Below are positions 45,868 through 54,621 of a stretch of DNA of 64,000 nucleotides, one piece after another (position 1 is the first letter of the stretch; the number at the start of each line of letters is the position of its first letter). Origin of the DNA: Chryseobacterium gleum (GTDB lineage: Bacteria; Bacteroidota; Bacteroidia; Flavobacteriales; Weeksellaceae); the NCBI RefSeq assembly GCF_900636535.1, contig NZ_LR134289.1, positions 4,737,501 to 4,801,500 on the forward strand. Reading direction: 5' to 3'. The translations under genes and the position numbers were made by a program. The notes beneath the pieces were generated by a model, which was not told the origin of the DNA, ran no database searches, and was given only the letters and a program-made list of their open reading frames with translations.

Positions 45868-46785
45868 ATGATCATAAGAAAAAAGGAACACTGGTTCAGA
45901 ATGCTTTTTGTGTGGCATGGCTCTGTTTTGCCAGCCCTGCTTCCCCGTTTGGGATTGCTTTTAATTCTTTCTTTACTGGTGACCTATTTTCATGGGATCA
46001 TTCTCTCGTTTAAAGTTCCGCTAAATCCGGCACCACTTACCCTGTTCGGTTTTGTACTGGCTTTATTTCTCGGATTCAGAAACAATGCCAGCTATGACAG
46101 ATTCTGGGAAGGACGAAAACTGTGGGGCGCTCTGCTGAACACTTCCAGGGCACTGACCCGCCAGGCCATCACGCTGAAAAATATAAAAAATGATCAGGCT
46201 TCAGTCCATAATTTTGTGCAGCTGCTTGGGGCCTTTGTTTTTGCGTTGAAACATCAGCTGAGAGGAACAGATGCTTATGAAGATTTAAAATCCAGACTTG
46301 ATGAAGATCAGCTGAAAATTGTCGCTGCATCCAAATATAAACCGGCTGTAATGATGCGCCTGCTTGCAGAATGGGTACAGAATTTAAAAGATGAAGGTTC
46401 CCTGGATTCTATCCAGCAGGCCCGCTTTGATGAAAATTTTGATAAACTGTCTGATATTCTTGGAGGCTGCGAGAGAATTATTTCAACTCCCATCCCTTAC
46501 AGCTACAGGGTTTTACTGCACCGGACGGTATACATTTATTGCTTTCTGTTACCTTTCGGACTGGTGGATTCGCTCGGATGGTTTACACCACTTATTGTGG
46601 TTTTTGTAGCTTATACATTTGTTGCGTTTGAAGCAATAGCTGACGAAATTGAGGAACCTTTTGGAACAGATGCGAATGATTTAGCCCTTAACAGTATGTG
46701 TGTCATGATTGATGAAACCATTCATGAGATGGTGGGAGAACATATTGCTGTTTCTCAGAAAATGGCTCAGAATATTATTGATTAA
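45868..46785 (+). CDS. Bestrophin family ion channel
   Basis: 305 residues with an N-terminal WFRMLFVWHGSVLPALLPRLG segment, LFLGFRNNASYDRFWEGRKLWG (about 70-91) and C-terminal DEIEEPFGTDANDLALN, all hallmarks of bacterial bestrophins. These form pentameric channels, usually sodium- or anion-selective. It follows the oxidoreductase gene by 32 bp and may be co-transcribed. The functional link is unclear. Confidence 0.93.
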   Translation: MIIRKKEHWFRMLFVWHGSVLPALLPRLGLLLILSLLVTYFHGIILSFKVPLNPAPLTLFGFVLALFLGFRNNASYDRFWEGRKLWGALLNTSRALTRQAITLKNIKNDQASVHNFVQLLGAFVFALKHQLRGTDAYEDLKSRLDEDQLKIVAASKYKPAVMMRLLAEWVQNLKDEGSLDSIQQARFDENFDKLSDILGGCERIISTPIPYSYRVLLHRTVYIYCFLLPFGLVDSLGWFTPLIVVFVAYTFVAFEAIADEIEEPFGTDANDLALNSMCVMIDETIHEMVGEHIAVSQKMAQNIID

Positions 46786-46834
46786 TGTCGAAAAGCGAAA
46801 GTGATTGTTGCTTCTCTTAATTCATAAATTACTG

Positions 46835-47878
46835 TCATATATGCTTATATTTTTGAATGCCATCTTTTAAAGAATACACTTTCTTCCCAGGAAAGATATT
46901 TTTAATTTTTCTCACCGCTTCTGCACTGCGTTTCCCGGATAGACAATATACGACAATAGATTTTGGACAAGCTGAAATATAATCTGAATGGCTCTGTAAT
47001 TCTTCTACAGGAAAATTAATTCCTCCGATATTAAACTCATCATGTTCCTGTGGTGTACGGACATCTATGATTTCAAAAAGATCTTTTTCCTGCATCAGTT
47101 GCTCAAACGTAATGGTTTTTACGGTCTGAGGCAAACCTGTAATCTGCACGGAAGTTTTTCTTAATTTAATGATCTGGGTTTTGCCGTTCAGCACATTCAT
47201 CATCCAGAGTTTTCCTGCCAGTGAATCTTCGGGATGTGTAAAGTATTTTATAGCTTCATTAGCCTGCATACATCCAACAATTCCCGCCAATGTAGGCAAT
47301 ACACCTCCTTCTCTGCAGTTCGGTACCTGTGATTCTTCCGCATTCGGGAAAACATCACGGTAATTAGGGGAATAAGTGCCATTTTTCTGTATAACATTCC
47401 AGATGCTTACCTGGCCTTCGTATTGGTAAATAGCACCATATATCAAAGGTTTTCCCGTCAGTACACAGGCGTCATTCAGCAGACATTTTGTTTCGAAATT
47501 ATCTGTTCCTTCAATAATCAGATCAAATTCAGAAATCAAATCCATGACATTTTCAGAGGTTACCAGGAAATTAAAAGGAATAATCTTTACCGATGGATTT
47601 TGCTGGTGTAACTTTTTAGCAGCAACATCAACTTTCGATTTTCCGATATCTTCCGGAGCATATAAAATCTGGCGGTGAAGATTGCTTTCAGAGACGGTAT
47701 CATTATCGGCAAGACCAATTGTTCCTATACCTGAAGAAGTAAGATATTGTGCCGAAGGACAGCCAAGCCCTCCCATACCTACGATCAGGACTTTAGCGTT
47801 TTTAAGAAGTTCCTGAGACGAAGCTCCAAATCCGGGTAAAGCCATCTGGCAATGATAACGTTCAAGCGGGTTACTCAT
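46835..47878 (-). CDS. moeB: MoaD-activating enzyme MoeB with C-terminal rhodanese domain
   Basis: 347 residues: E1-like adenylation domain (GMGGLGCPSAQYL, NLHRQILY, IEGTDNFETKCLLNDAC) and a C-terminal rhodanese (about 255-347) with active-site loop YCLSGKRS. It adenylates MoaD and provides its sulfur. The paired CxxC zinc motifs of E. coli MoeB are not seen. Last gene of the minus-strand moaA-moeA-moaC-mobA-moeB run. Confidence 0.92.
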   Translation of the reverse strand: MSNPLERYHCQMALPGFGASSQELLKNAKVLIVGMGGLGCPSAQYLTSSGIGTIGLADNDTVSESNLHRQILYAPEDIGKSKVDVAAKKLHQQNPSVKIIPFNFLVTSENVMDLISEFDLIIEGTDNFETKCLLNDACVLTGKPLIYGAIYQYEGQVSIWNVIQKNGTYSPNYRDVFPNAEESQVPNCREGGVLPTLAGIVGCMQANEAIKYFTHPEDSLAGKLWMMNVLNGKTQIIKLRKTSVQITGLPQTVKTITFEQLMQEKDLFEIIDVRTPQEHDEFNIGGINFPVEELQSHSDYISACPKSIVVYCLSGKRSAEAVRKIKNIFPGKKVYSLKDGIQKYKHI

Positions 47879-47889
47879 CTGTTTCTGTC

Positions 47890-48498
47890 TTAAATCTGTT
47901 TTCTTAAAATTTCCTGGGCTTTTTCCCTATCTTCAGGAGTATTCACATTCATTAAAGAATCCGGGTTGCCTGGTTTCAGGATTAAGGTATCACTGTTGAT
48001 CAGAACTTTTCTTGGGCAGGTAATTCCTGATCCTAAAAAATTGAGGAGCAAAGGATAGCTTTTAGGTTCCCAAATCGTAATCAATGGCTCCGGTAATCTG
48101 TCAAAAGGACTTTCGTAAGTGGTGGCTGCTTTTTCTATATTCCTGTTTTCAATTAAAAACTCTAACGATTTTTCATCCAATAAAGGTAAATCACAGGCAA
48201 CGACCAACCATGCCGCATCTCTTTGGGAGCGTAATGCCGAAAGAATTCCGCCGAAAGGTCCCATATTCAGAAAAGTGTCAGTAAGGGCATTGTAATTTGA
48301 ATCAAAATTTTCCAGCTGGTCTTGTCTGCAGGAAATAAAAACCTCATCACAAAACGGAGCTAAAAGATCAGCCGCATAATACCGCTGCTCTTTGCCATGC
48401 CAGTTCATTTTATCTTTAGGGCTTCCCATACGCTGGCTTTTTCCTCCTGCCAGTACCAGCCCGTTTAATTGGGGTACATCAGTCTCTTTTGAAATCAT
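47890..48498 (-). CDS. mobA: Molybdenum cofactor guanylyltransferase MobA
   Basis: 202 residues with the nucleotidyltransferase motif LVLAGGKSQRMGSPK (about 14-28) and WLVVACDLPLL. Adds GMP to molybdopterin to make MGD, as needed by the YdeP-type enzyme. Overlaps moaC by 20 bp. Confidence 0.93.
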   Translation of the reverse strand: MISKETDVPQLNGLVLAGGKSQRMGSPKDKMNWHGKEQRYYAADLLAPFCDEVFISCRQDQLENFDSNYNALTDTFLNMGPFGGILSALRSQRDAAWLVVACDLPLLDEKSLEFLIENRNIEKAATTYESPFDRLPEPLITIWEPKSYPLLLNFLGSGITCPRKVLINSDTLILKPGNPDSLMNVNTPEDREKAQEILRKQI

Positions 48499-48955
48499 TT
48501 TTTCCTCCGGATTTTTCGATGAGTTGTATTTCTTTGATTACGATGTCATGACTCATGGCTTTGCACATATCATAAATAGTAAGTGCGGCAACAGATGCAC
48601 CTGTCAATGCTTCCATTTCGATGCCTGTTTTAGCTTCGATCTCGGCAGTACAATAGATTTCAATTTCATTTTGATCATTGATTTCAATATCTATTTCACA
48701 GTTGTCCATACCAATAGGATGGCAGAGAGGAATCAGTTCTCCCGTTTTTTTTGCTGCCATTATTCCTGCAATGATAGAGGTTTGGAAAACTGAACCTTTT
48801 TTAGTTTTAAAATCATCTTTTTGAAGCGCTTCCAGAATATGTTCAGGAAGTATTACAATAGCTTTGGCAGTGGCTTTCCGGTGGGTAGCTTTTTTACCGC
48901 CTACATTCACCATACCGGGCTGTTCTTTTTTATTAAGATGTGAAAAATTTGTCAT
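48479..48955 (-). CDS. moaC: Cyclic pyranopterin monophosphate synthase MoaC
   Basis: 158 residues with the MoaC signatures GIMAAKKTGELIPLCHPI and GIEMEALTGASVAALTIYDMCKA. Converts the MoaA product into cPMP. Located 7 bp after moeA in the same operon. Confidence 0.97.
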   Translation of the reverse strand: MTNFSHLNKKEQPGMVNVGGKKATHRKATAKAIVILPEHILEALQKDDFKTKKGSVFQTSIIAGIMAAKKTGELIPLCHPIGMDNCEIDIEINDQNEIEIYCTAEIEAKTGIEMEALTGASVAALTIYDMCKAMSHDIVIKEIQLIEKSGGKNDFKRD

Positions 48956-48962
48956 GATTACA

Positions 48963-50162
48963 TTAAAAATTATATCTCCAGATTTTATAGACTTCGCCTT
49001 TCTTAAACACAGTTTTTTCCAGAGGAAGTTCTATAAATGCATCGGTTTCCGCAAGATGAGAAAAATCTCCGGAACCATTGGTATTTACTGATTCTGCGAT
49101 TAATTGTCCTGATGGATTCATGCTGAGTTTTACCTGGGCAAAATATTGTAACGAAAAGGGAAAATCAATATCATTTTGTAAAACGACATATTGAGGTTTT
49201 TCCCGGATTTCCAAAGATTTTTCAAGCCAGGGAATAAAATACCGGTGCAGGCACATAAATACGGAAACCGGGTTTCCAGGGAATGCAAAAACCAATTTTT
49301 CGTTTTGGCTTTTTCCAAACCAGAAAGGTTTTCCCGGCCTCTGTTTTATTTTGTGAAAAAGCTTTTTTATTCCCAGCTCTTCACAGGCTTTGGGCAAATA
49401 ATCGAATTTTCCCATAGAAACCCCGCCGCTCATCAGTAGAATATCATAACTGTCAATACATTGGGATAATTCCTTTTTTATCAATTCAAAATCATCATTC
49501 CAATGCAGCCAGTCAGCATCAATTTTATATTTTTTCAAAACAGATTGTATAGTAATTCCGTTGGAACGTCTCAGTTGGAATGGGGTAGGAGTATGTTCAG
49601 ACGGAACCATTTCGTCTCCGGTGGAAATAATGGCGACTCTGGGAAGTTTTTTTACCTTTAAAGATGTTTTTCCCACAGACGAAGCGATCCCGAGAATAGA
49701 TGGTGTGATGACCTGATTGGCTTTTACCAATATTTCTCCTGATTTTTTATCCCTTCCTTTCAAATGGATATTCTGTCCTTTTTTAATATCAATATTAATG
49801 CTTGCAACATTATTATTGATCAGAATATCTTCATAACGTATGACAGTATCCACTGAAGAGTGCAATGCTGCTCCGGTCATAATTTCTATGCATTCGTTTT
49901 CTTCATCAATGGAAAGTGGAGATTCTCCTGCTGCCTGTACAGCTTTGATGGTAAAGTCACGAATTCCCCTTTCATAGGATTTAAAACTGATGGCAATTCC
50001 ATCTACCGTTGGCCTGTCAAAAGGCGGCAAATCACGGTCTGCCAGAATATTTTCTGCTAAAATTCGTCCTGTGGCATTTTCATAGAAAATTTCTTCTGTC
50101 CCGAAATTTCTGATTTGAGAAAAGATGATGTCTTCTGCCTGCTGTACACTGATCATTTCCAT
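48963..50162 (-). CDS. moeA: Molybdopterin molybdenumtransferase MoeA
   Basis: 399 residues: DRDLPPFDRPTVDGIA near residue 40, ISTGDEMV near 180, LLMSGGVSMGKFDYLP near 245 and PGKPFWFG, FAFPGNPVS near 295. Inserts molybdenum into adenylated molybdopterin. The usual partner MogA/MoaB is not in this window. It abuts moaA with 2 bp between. Confidence 0.96.
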   Translation of the reverse strand: MEMISVQQAEDIIFSQIRNFGTEEIFYENATGRILAENILADRDLPPFDRPTVDGIAISFKSYERGIRDFTIKAVQAAGESPLSIDEENECIEIMTGAALHSSVDTVIRYEDILINNNVASINIDIKKGQNIHLKGRDKKSGEILVKANQVITPSILGIASSVGKTSLKVKKLPRVAIISTGDEMVPSEHTPTPFQLRRSNGITIQSVLKKYKIDADWLHWNDDFELIKKELSQCIDSYDILLMSGGVSMGKFDYLPKACEELGIKKLFHKIKQRPGKPFWFGKSQNEKLVFAFPGNPVSVFMCLHRYFIPWLEKSLEIREKPQYVVLQNDIDFPFSLQYFAQVKLSMNPSGQLIAESVNTNGSGDFSHLAETDAFIELPLEKTVFKKGEVYKIWRYNF

Positions 50163-50164
50163 AA

Positions 50165-51151
50165 TTACCCTCCTATTGTTGCCATTGACTGATGTATTTG
50201 TGATGGCTTTAAACTCAGTTTCTGAGCTTCCCAGCCGTCTTTCGGTTTTTTGTGTATGCTGCCGATAATGATACTTTTCAGCTCTTCATTTGTTCTTCCC
50301 ATACGGATTTCATCCTTCAGGTTGATACCGGTTCCTTCATACAAACAGGTTCTGAGGATACCGGAAGGCGTGATTCTTATTCTGTTGCAGTCTCCACAAA
50401 ATGAACGGGTATAAGCTGCAATGATTCCTATACTTCCTGTAAAGCCAGGAATCTTATAATTGTATGATGTTGAACTTTTAGGATCATTTGTCTTTTGAAT
50501 TTCAGGAAAATGATCTTTGATATAGCTGTAGATTTGTGTGAAATTCCATTTTAGGGAAATATCAGTTTCACTTCCGTTAAAAGGCATTTCCTCAATAAAA
50601 CGGACATCTACCGGAAGATTTTTTGTAAGCATTACTAAAGGAATAATGTCCTCAATATTTTCCCCTTCCATCACCACTGTGTTGATTTTTACTTTTATAT
50701 CATACTGCAGGAGACTATCTAACGTTTTCATCACCTTATCAAAGCTGTTTCTTCTTGTAATTTTGAAAAACCGCTCTTTATCAAGGGTGTCAAGACTTAG
50801 ATTGACAGATTTTATTCCGTATTCTTTTAGTCGTGGAATATGTTGTCCGGTAAGAAGACCATTGGTGGTGATGCTGAGATCAGTAAGTCCGGCTAATTGT
50901 GATATATTTTGGATAAGCTCAATACTGTTTTTACGGACGAAAGGTTCTCCTCCTGTTATCCTGATTTTATCGACCCCCATTTCTGTAAATACCGAACAGA
51001 TTCTGAGCATTTCTTCGTCAGTCATGAGTTCATTTTGCTTGATCCAGCTAAGACCGTTTTCCGGCATACAGTAAGTACATCGGAGATTACACCGGTCTAC
51101 AATAGCAAGCCGGAGATAGTTTATGCTCCTTCCAAATTGATCTGTCAACAT
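50165..51151 (-). CDS. moaA: GTP 3',8-cyclase MoaA (radical SAM)
   Basis: 328 residues. Radical-SAM cluster CNLRCTYC (about 17-24), a C-terminal second cluster (CGDCNRIRI, then C in LRTCLYEG) and the C-terminal Gly-Gly. First gene of the minus-strand Moco operon, with a promoter box at 51175-51182. Confidence 0.97.
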   Translation of the reverse strand: MLTDQFGRSINYLRLAIVDRCNLRCTYCMPENGLSWIKQNELMTDEEMLRICSVFTEMGVDKIRITGGEPFVRKNSIELIQNISQLAGLTDLSITTNGLLTGQHIPRLKEYGIKSVNLSLDTLDKERFFKITRRNSFDKVMKTLDSLLQYDIKVKINTVVMEGENIEDIIPLVMLTKNLPVDVRFIEEMPFNGSETDISLKWNFTQIYSYIKDHFPEIQKTNDPKSSTSYNYKIPGFTGSIGIIAAYTRSFCGDCNRIRITPSGILRTCLYEGTGINLKDEIRMGRTNEELKSIIIGSIHKKPKDGWEAQKLSLKPSQIHQSMATIGG

Positions 51152-51174
51152 TTAAATACAATAAGTCCTATTAC

Positions 51175-51182
51175 AAATATAC
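51175..51182 (-). promoter_or_regulatory. Bacteroidota -7 promoter box for the moaA operon
   Basis: Minus-strand TATATTTG, 23 bp upstream of the moaA ATG. Confidence 0.6.
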
Positions 51183-51310
51183 TGATTGTTTCTTCTGAAA
51201 GAGAGAGAATTTTAGCTTAAATCCGATCAAAGAACCGGATATCCTGATTCATGCGGCCGGGAAAATGTAAAAATCGTTTTGATCAGTGGATGGCGAATAA
51301 AAAAAAACAA

Positions 51311-51344
51311 AAAACCTCACAATAAAAATTGTGAGGTTTTTTTG
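51311..51344. terminator. Terminator hairpin at the island boundary
   Basis: A perfect 13-bp stem AAAACCTCACAAT/ATTGTGAGGTTTT with T-runs on both strands. No intact gene precedes it on either side, so it is left from a lost or truncated gene. Confidence 0.8.
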
Positions 51345-51354
51345 TGATCCTTAA

Positions 51355-51431
51355 AGGATTATCTTCGAACTCTTTAATAAATGATCTTAATTGGATTTTG
51401 CGTATATTTTGTTGATATTTAGTATTTTATA
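51355..51431. repeat. 77-bp direct repeat, left copy
   Basis: 63 of 77 bases match 55907-55983. The minus strand of both copies is open in the same frame (KIQLRS, KEF and DNP are shared), so these are probably homologous gene 3' ends, each followed by a terminator, bordering the three-gene island. Confidence 0.7.
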
Positions 51432-51463
51432 GAGGTTGTTAATGGATTGATACGGCAGGCTAG

Positions 51464-51790
51464 CTAATAGTCTGCCATAAATTCGTACAAAACAGAATTG
51501 CTACTAAAGACAGAAGCCGATTCTTTCGCTGCTGTTACTATAGTAATCAATGCTTTCTCTATTTTCATCCCTAGTGTCTGGTTTTATCCGTAATTAGAAT
51601 TTAACCATAATTGATCAGCTGGGATTGCATTTCGAGCCATACCTAAAAGTCCACCCATTTCTTCTTTTGATGGACCTCTTGGCGAATAAATATCATAAAC
51701 ATACGACCACAATATCGTTTGGATCTTTAAAATCTACAAAAAGCATTCAAATGTTCCAATTGTAAAAGGGAATATTATGTGATTATATCA
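51464..51790 (-). pseudogene. Decayed gene remnant
   Basis: The minus strand reads YVYDIYSPRGPSKEEMGGLL, then GMARNAIPADQLWLNSNYG, an in-frame stop (51584-51586), then NQTLGMKIEKALITIVTAAK and on to a stop at 51464. A frameshift lies upstream near 51725. The peptide is clearly coding-like but broken; family not recognised. Outside it, the 51183-52094 gap has no intact gene. Confidence 0.55.
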
Positions 51791-52094
51791 GCATCTTTAT
51801 TATTAGTAGTTTTGAAATCCACACATTTATAAATAAGATAAAAGAAATTTTGGAAAAAAGAGCTTCATATATTCTTAATCATAATGTTTATTGTAATTTT
51901 TATAATTCATTTTTTCATATGAAAGGGAGGGATTCGAACTAAATCTCTCATTTCGTAATAAACCTGTATTTTAAGTAACTTTTTTAAAGCTACCACGATT
52001 CTGCCACTAAAAATTAAATCCCTAAAATGGCAATTGCTGTTAACTTTAACATATTTAACATAAAGACAAAGAGCATAAAACTCAAACAAATTAT

Positions 52095-52250
52095 ATGCAA
52101 ATAAAGCTAAAAATATTATCTTGTGGATACCGTCAAATTGCTAAAAGTTGTACGATATGTGGTTTCATGCATGAATTAGAAGAAGCTTATGAGGGCAATA
52201 TTTGCTCTTATCATAGAATGTTAATGGAAAAAGCTGATGCAGATGATTAA
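52095..52250 (+). CDS. Small Cys/His-rich ORF (51 aa), zinc-binding candidate
   Basis: 51 residues with C-x2-C (CTICGF, Cys19/22) and C-x2-H (CSYH, near 38-41), spaced like a small zinc ribbon. It precedes the DUF262 operon by about 180 bp. Could be a small regulator or a remnant; real status unsure. Confidence 0.35.
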   Translation: MQIKLKILSCGYRQIAKSCTICGFMHELEEAYEGNICSYHRMLMEKADADD

Positions 52251-52303
52251 TATTGATAACATATTATTCTTAAATAATAAAAAAACGATCCTTAAATTTG
52301 TTC

Positions 52304-52377
52304 TATATTTGAATTATAAAGGATAGCCCAACAAAATGAATAAATATTTTTTGGGAGGTCAAAAAATTATGTTGGCT
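52304..52377 (+). promoter_or_regulatory. Promoter and leader inverted repeat of the DUF262 operon
   Basis: -7 box TATATTTG (52304-52311), then in the transcribed leader AGCCCAACA (52325-52333) opposite TGTTGGCT (52370-52377). The right arm extends into TTGGCTTTCAA (52372-52382), a word also present in the leader of the helicase gene at 56320. Confidence 0.5.
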
Positions 52378-52426
52378 TTCAAAATTAAGAAAGTTTAATT
52401 AAGAAGGATTGAAAATAACTAAAACG

Positions 52427-53494
52427 ATGCCAAACGACTTATTTAGAGATAGTTACGACTACAAGTTTAATCCAAATGATATAGACATATCTATACAACA
52501 AATAAGTTTGTATTATATTCTTCGAAGATTACAAAATGGAGAAATAGATTTATTCGCAGATTATCAGAGACATTGGAATATTTGGAGTAGAGTACAACAA
52601 AGTAGATTAATTGAATCTATATTGATTAGAATTCCAATACCTTCTTTTTATTTCGACTCTAATGAAAAAGGTGATTGGCAGGTTGTTGATGGATTACAAC
52701 GTGTAACAACATTTTATAATTTTATTGTTAAAGAGAATTTCAAATTGGATGGTTTGGAATTTTTGCCAGAATTCAATGGTTATACTTTCTCAGAGCTCCC
52801 ACGCGAACTTCAAAGGAGGATTGAAGAATTTCCATTAAATATTTATCTCATTAATAGAGGGACTCCTGATGAAATAAAATTCATAATATTTAGTAGAATT
52901 AATACCGGTGGTATTAATCTTAATAATCAAGAATTAAGATATGCTCTGAATCAGGGAGTTGCCACAAAATTACTTATGGAACTTGCTGATTCAAAGTATT
53001 TTAAAGAGGCGACATTCAATTCTATTAGCCCCCGTAGGATGAAGGATTTTGAATATGTAAATGGTTTTTTAGCATTCTACTTGTTGAAAATTGATTATAA
53101 TGGAAATTTAGAAACATTTATGAATAATTGTTTGGTTCAAATTAATAAGAATTATTATAATATTGAACATGTTAGAGATGTTTTTTTTAAATCAATGTAT
53201 TATTCTATTGAAATTTTTGGGGATAATAGATTTAAAAAATTAGATCCCGAAAAAATTCGAACTCCAAGAATTAATAAAGCACTTTTCGAAGCAATAAGTG
53301 TAAATCTTGCTTGGCTTGATGAAGATGAATTAGAAAATTTAAAAACAAATAAAGATCAATTGAATTTAGAATTACAGAATATCTTTTATAATAGATATTT
53401 TAATGAGTCAATTTCATTTTCAACAAATAGTAGAAACAAGGTTGATTACAGATTTGAAGTAATATTTCAACTGTTAAAAAAATTTAAAATATGA
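52427..53494 (+). CDS. DUF262 (ParB/GmrS-like) domain protein
   Basis: 355 residues from ATG 52427 (TTG 52409, directly after AAGAAGGA, is an alternative). The DUF262 core is clear: ADYQRHWNIWSRVQQSRLIESILIRIPIPSFYFD split across about 42-75, then VVDGLQRVTTFYNF with Asp88-Arg92 at the family's DGQQR site (here DGLQR). The fold resembles ParB and the GmrS half of GmrSD nucleases, which use the site for nucleotide or DNA chemistry. It overlaps the next gene by 4 bp. Confidence 0.85.
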   Translation: MPNDLFRDSYDYKFNPNDIDISIQQISLYYILRRLQNGEIDLFADYQRHWNIWSRVQQSRLIESILIRIPIPSFYFDSNEKGDWQVVDGLQRVTTFYNFIVKENFKLDGLEFLPEFNGYTFSELPRELQRRIEEFPLNIYLINRGTPDEIKFIIFSRINTGGINLNNQELRYALNQGVATKLLMELADSKYFKEATFNSISPRRMKDFEYVNGFLAFYLLKIDYNGNLETFMNNCLVQINKNYYNIEHVRDVFFKSMYYSIEIFGDNRFKKLDPEKIRTPRINKALFEAISVNLAWLDEDELENLKTNKDQLNLELQNIFYNRYFNESISFSTNSRNKVDYRFEVIFQLLKKFKI

Positions 53495-54621
53495 TCACAA
53501 AGCTTGAACTAAAAAATTTTAAAGCTCATGAAAACGCCTTTTTCGATCTAAAAGGTCTAAATATATTTACTGGAAGGAATGGGATGGGTAAATCTTCAAT
53601 TATACAATCTATTTTACTTTTAAGGCAGTCTTATTTGTCTCAACGCAAATTTGAAGGACTATTATTAAACGGTGATTTAGTTATGATTGGCAATTCACAA
53701 GATGCATTTTGCGAAAGCGGGGATGGAGATGAATTAGAATTTTCTATTACGTTAGAAAACTCTATTAAGCATCAATGGTTATTCTCCAGAAATGTTGATA
53801 AGAACTTTTTACCACTCAAAAATGCAATTAAGGAAGATGATTTTTCAAAATTAGAAATTTTCGGAAAAAATTTTCAATATATTGCAGCGGAGCATATTGG
53901 CGCTAGAGAGTCACATGAAAGGAATACCTACTATGTTGAACAACTAAACCAAATTTCAGAAAAACATGGTGATGGTAAATACACTGTACATTATTTAGCA
54001 AGTAATGCAGAGAAAGACATTGTATTTCCTCAAATGGCTCATGAGAAAGCTAAAAGCCTTAAATTGAAATCCCAGGTTGAAGCATGGCTACACGAGATTT
54101 CTCCTAGTATTAAAATAAGTATAAATGAAAATTCAGCTCAAAATTCAGTTACATTAAGATATCAATTTGAAACATCTTTAGGTCAAACAAAAGAGTATAA
54201 ACCTGAAAATGTTGGATTCGGAGTTTCTTATATTCTTCCAGTATTGGTTGCAATTTTAACTTCCCAAAAAGGAGCCGTTATACTAATTGAAAATCCTGAA
54301 GCTCACTTGCACCCTGCTGGACAGTCAGTAATAGGAAAACTTTTTTGTCTGGCCGCACAATGTGGAATACAACTAATAGTTGAGACGCATAGCGACCATA
54401 TTGTTAATTCAATTCTAGTCAATATAGTAGAGAATAAAAGAAACTCTAATATAGGAATTACAACAGATAACGTAGCTATATATTTTATTGAGAGAGAAAA
54501 TGAATCACATATCTCTTTGGTACATCCCATAAAAGTAAGAGATGACGCGAGAATAATTGGTCCTCCTCAAGACTTTTTTGATCAATTTAGTAAGGATATG
54601 AAACAAATAATGGGATTCTAA
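53491..54621 (+). CDS. AAA (OLD/SMC-like, DUF3696) ATPase
   Basis: 376 residues. ABC-type ATPase with Walker A GRNGMGKSS (28-36), no long coiled coil, and Walker B/D-loop VILIENPEAHLHPAGQS (Glu267). The C-terminus is of the DUF3696 kind (VRDDARIIGPPQDFFDQF). Starts within the DUF262 stop (ATGA) and shares one base with the next gene's start, so the three are translationally coupled. Such small ABC ATPases are frequent in defence loci as sensors or nuclease drivers. Confidence 0.85.
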   Translation: MITKLELKNFKAHENAFFDLKGLNIFTGRNGMGKSSIIQSILLLRQSYLSQRKFEGLLLNGDLVMIGNSQDAFCESGDGDELEFSITLENSIKHQWLFSRNVDKNFLPLKNAIKEDDFSKLEIFGKNFQYIAAEHIGARESHERNTYYVEQLNQISEKHGDGKYTVHYLASNAEKDIVFPQMAHEKAKSLKLKSQVEAWLHEISPSIKISINENSAQNSVTLRYQFETSLGQTKEYKPENVGFGVSYILPVLVAILTSQKGAVILIENPEAHLHPAGQSVIGKLFCLAAQCGIQLIVETHSDHIVNSILVNIVENKRNSNIGITTDNVAIYFIERENESHISLVHPIKVRDDARIIGPPQDFFDQFSKDMKQIMGF

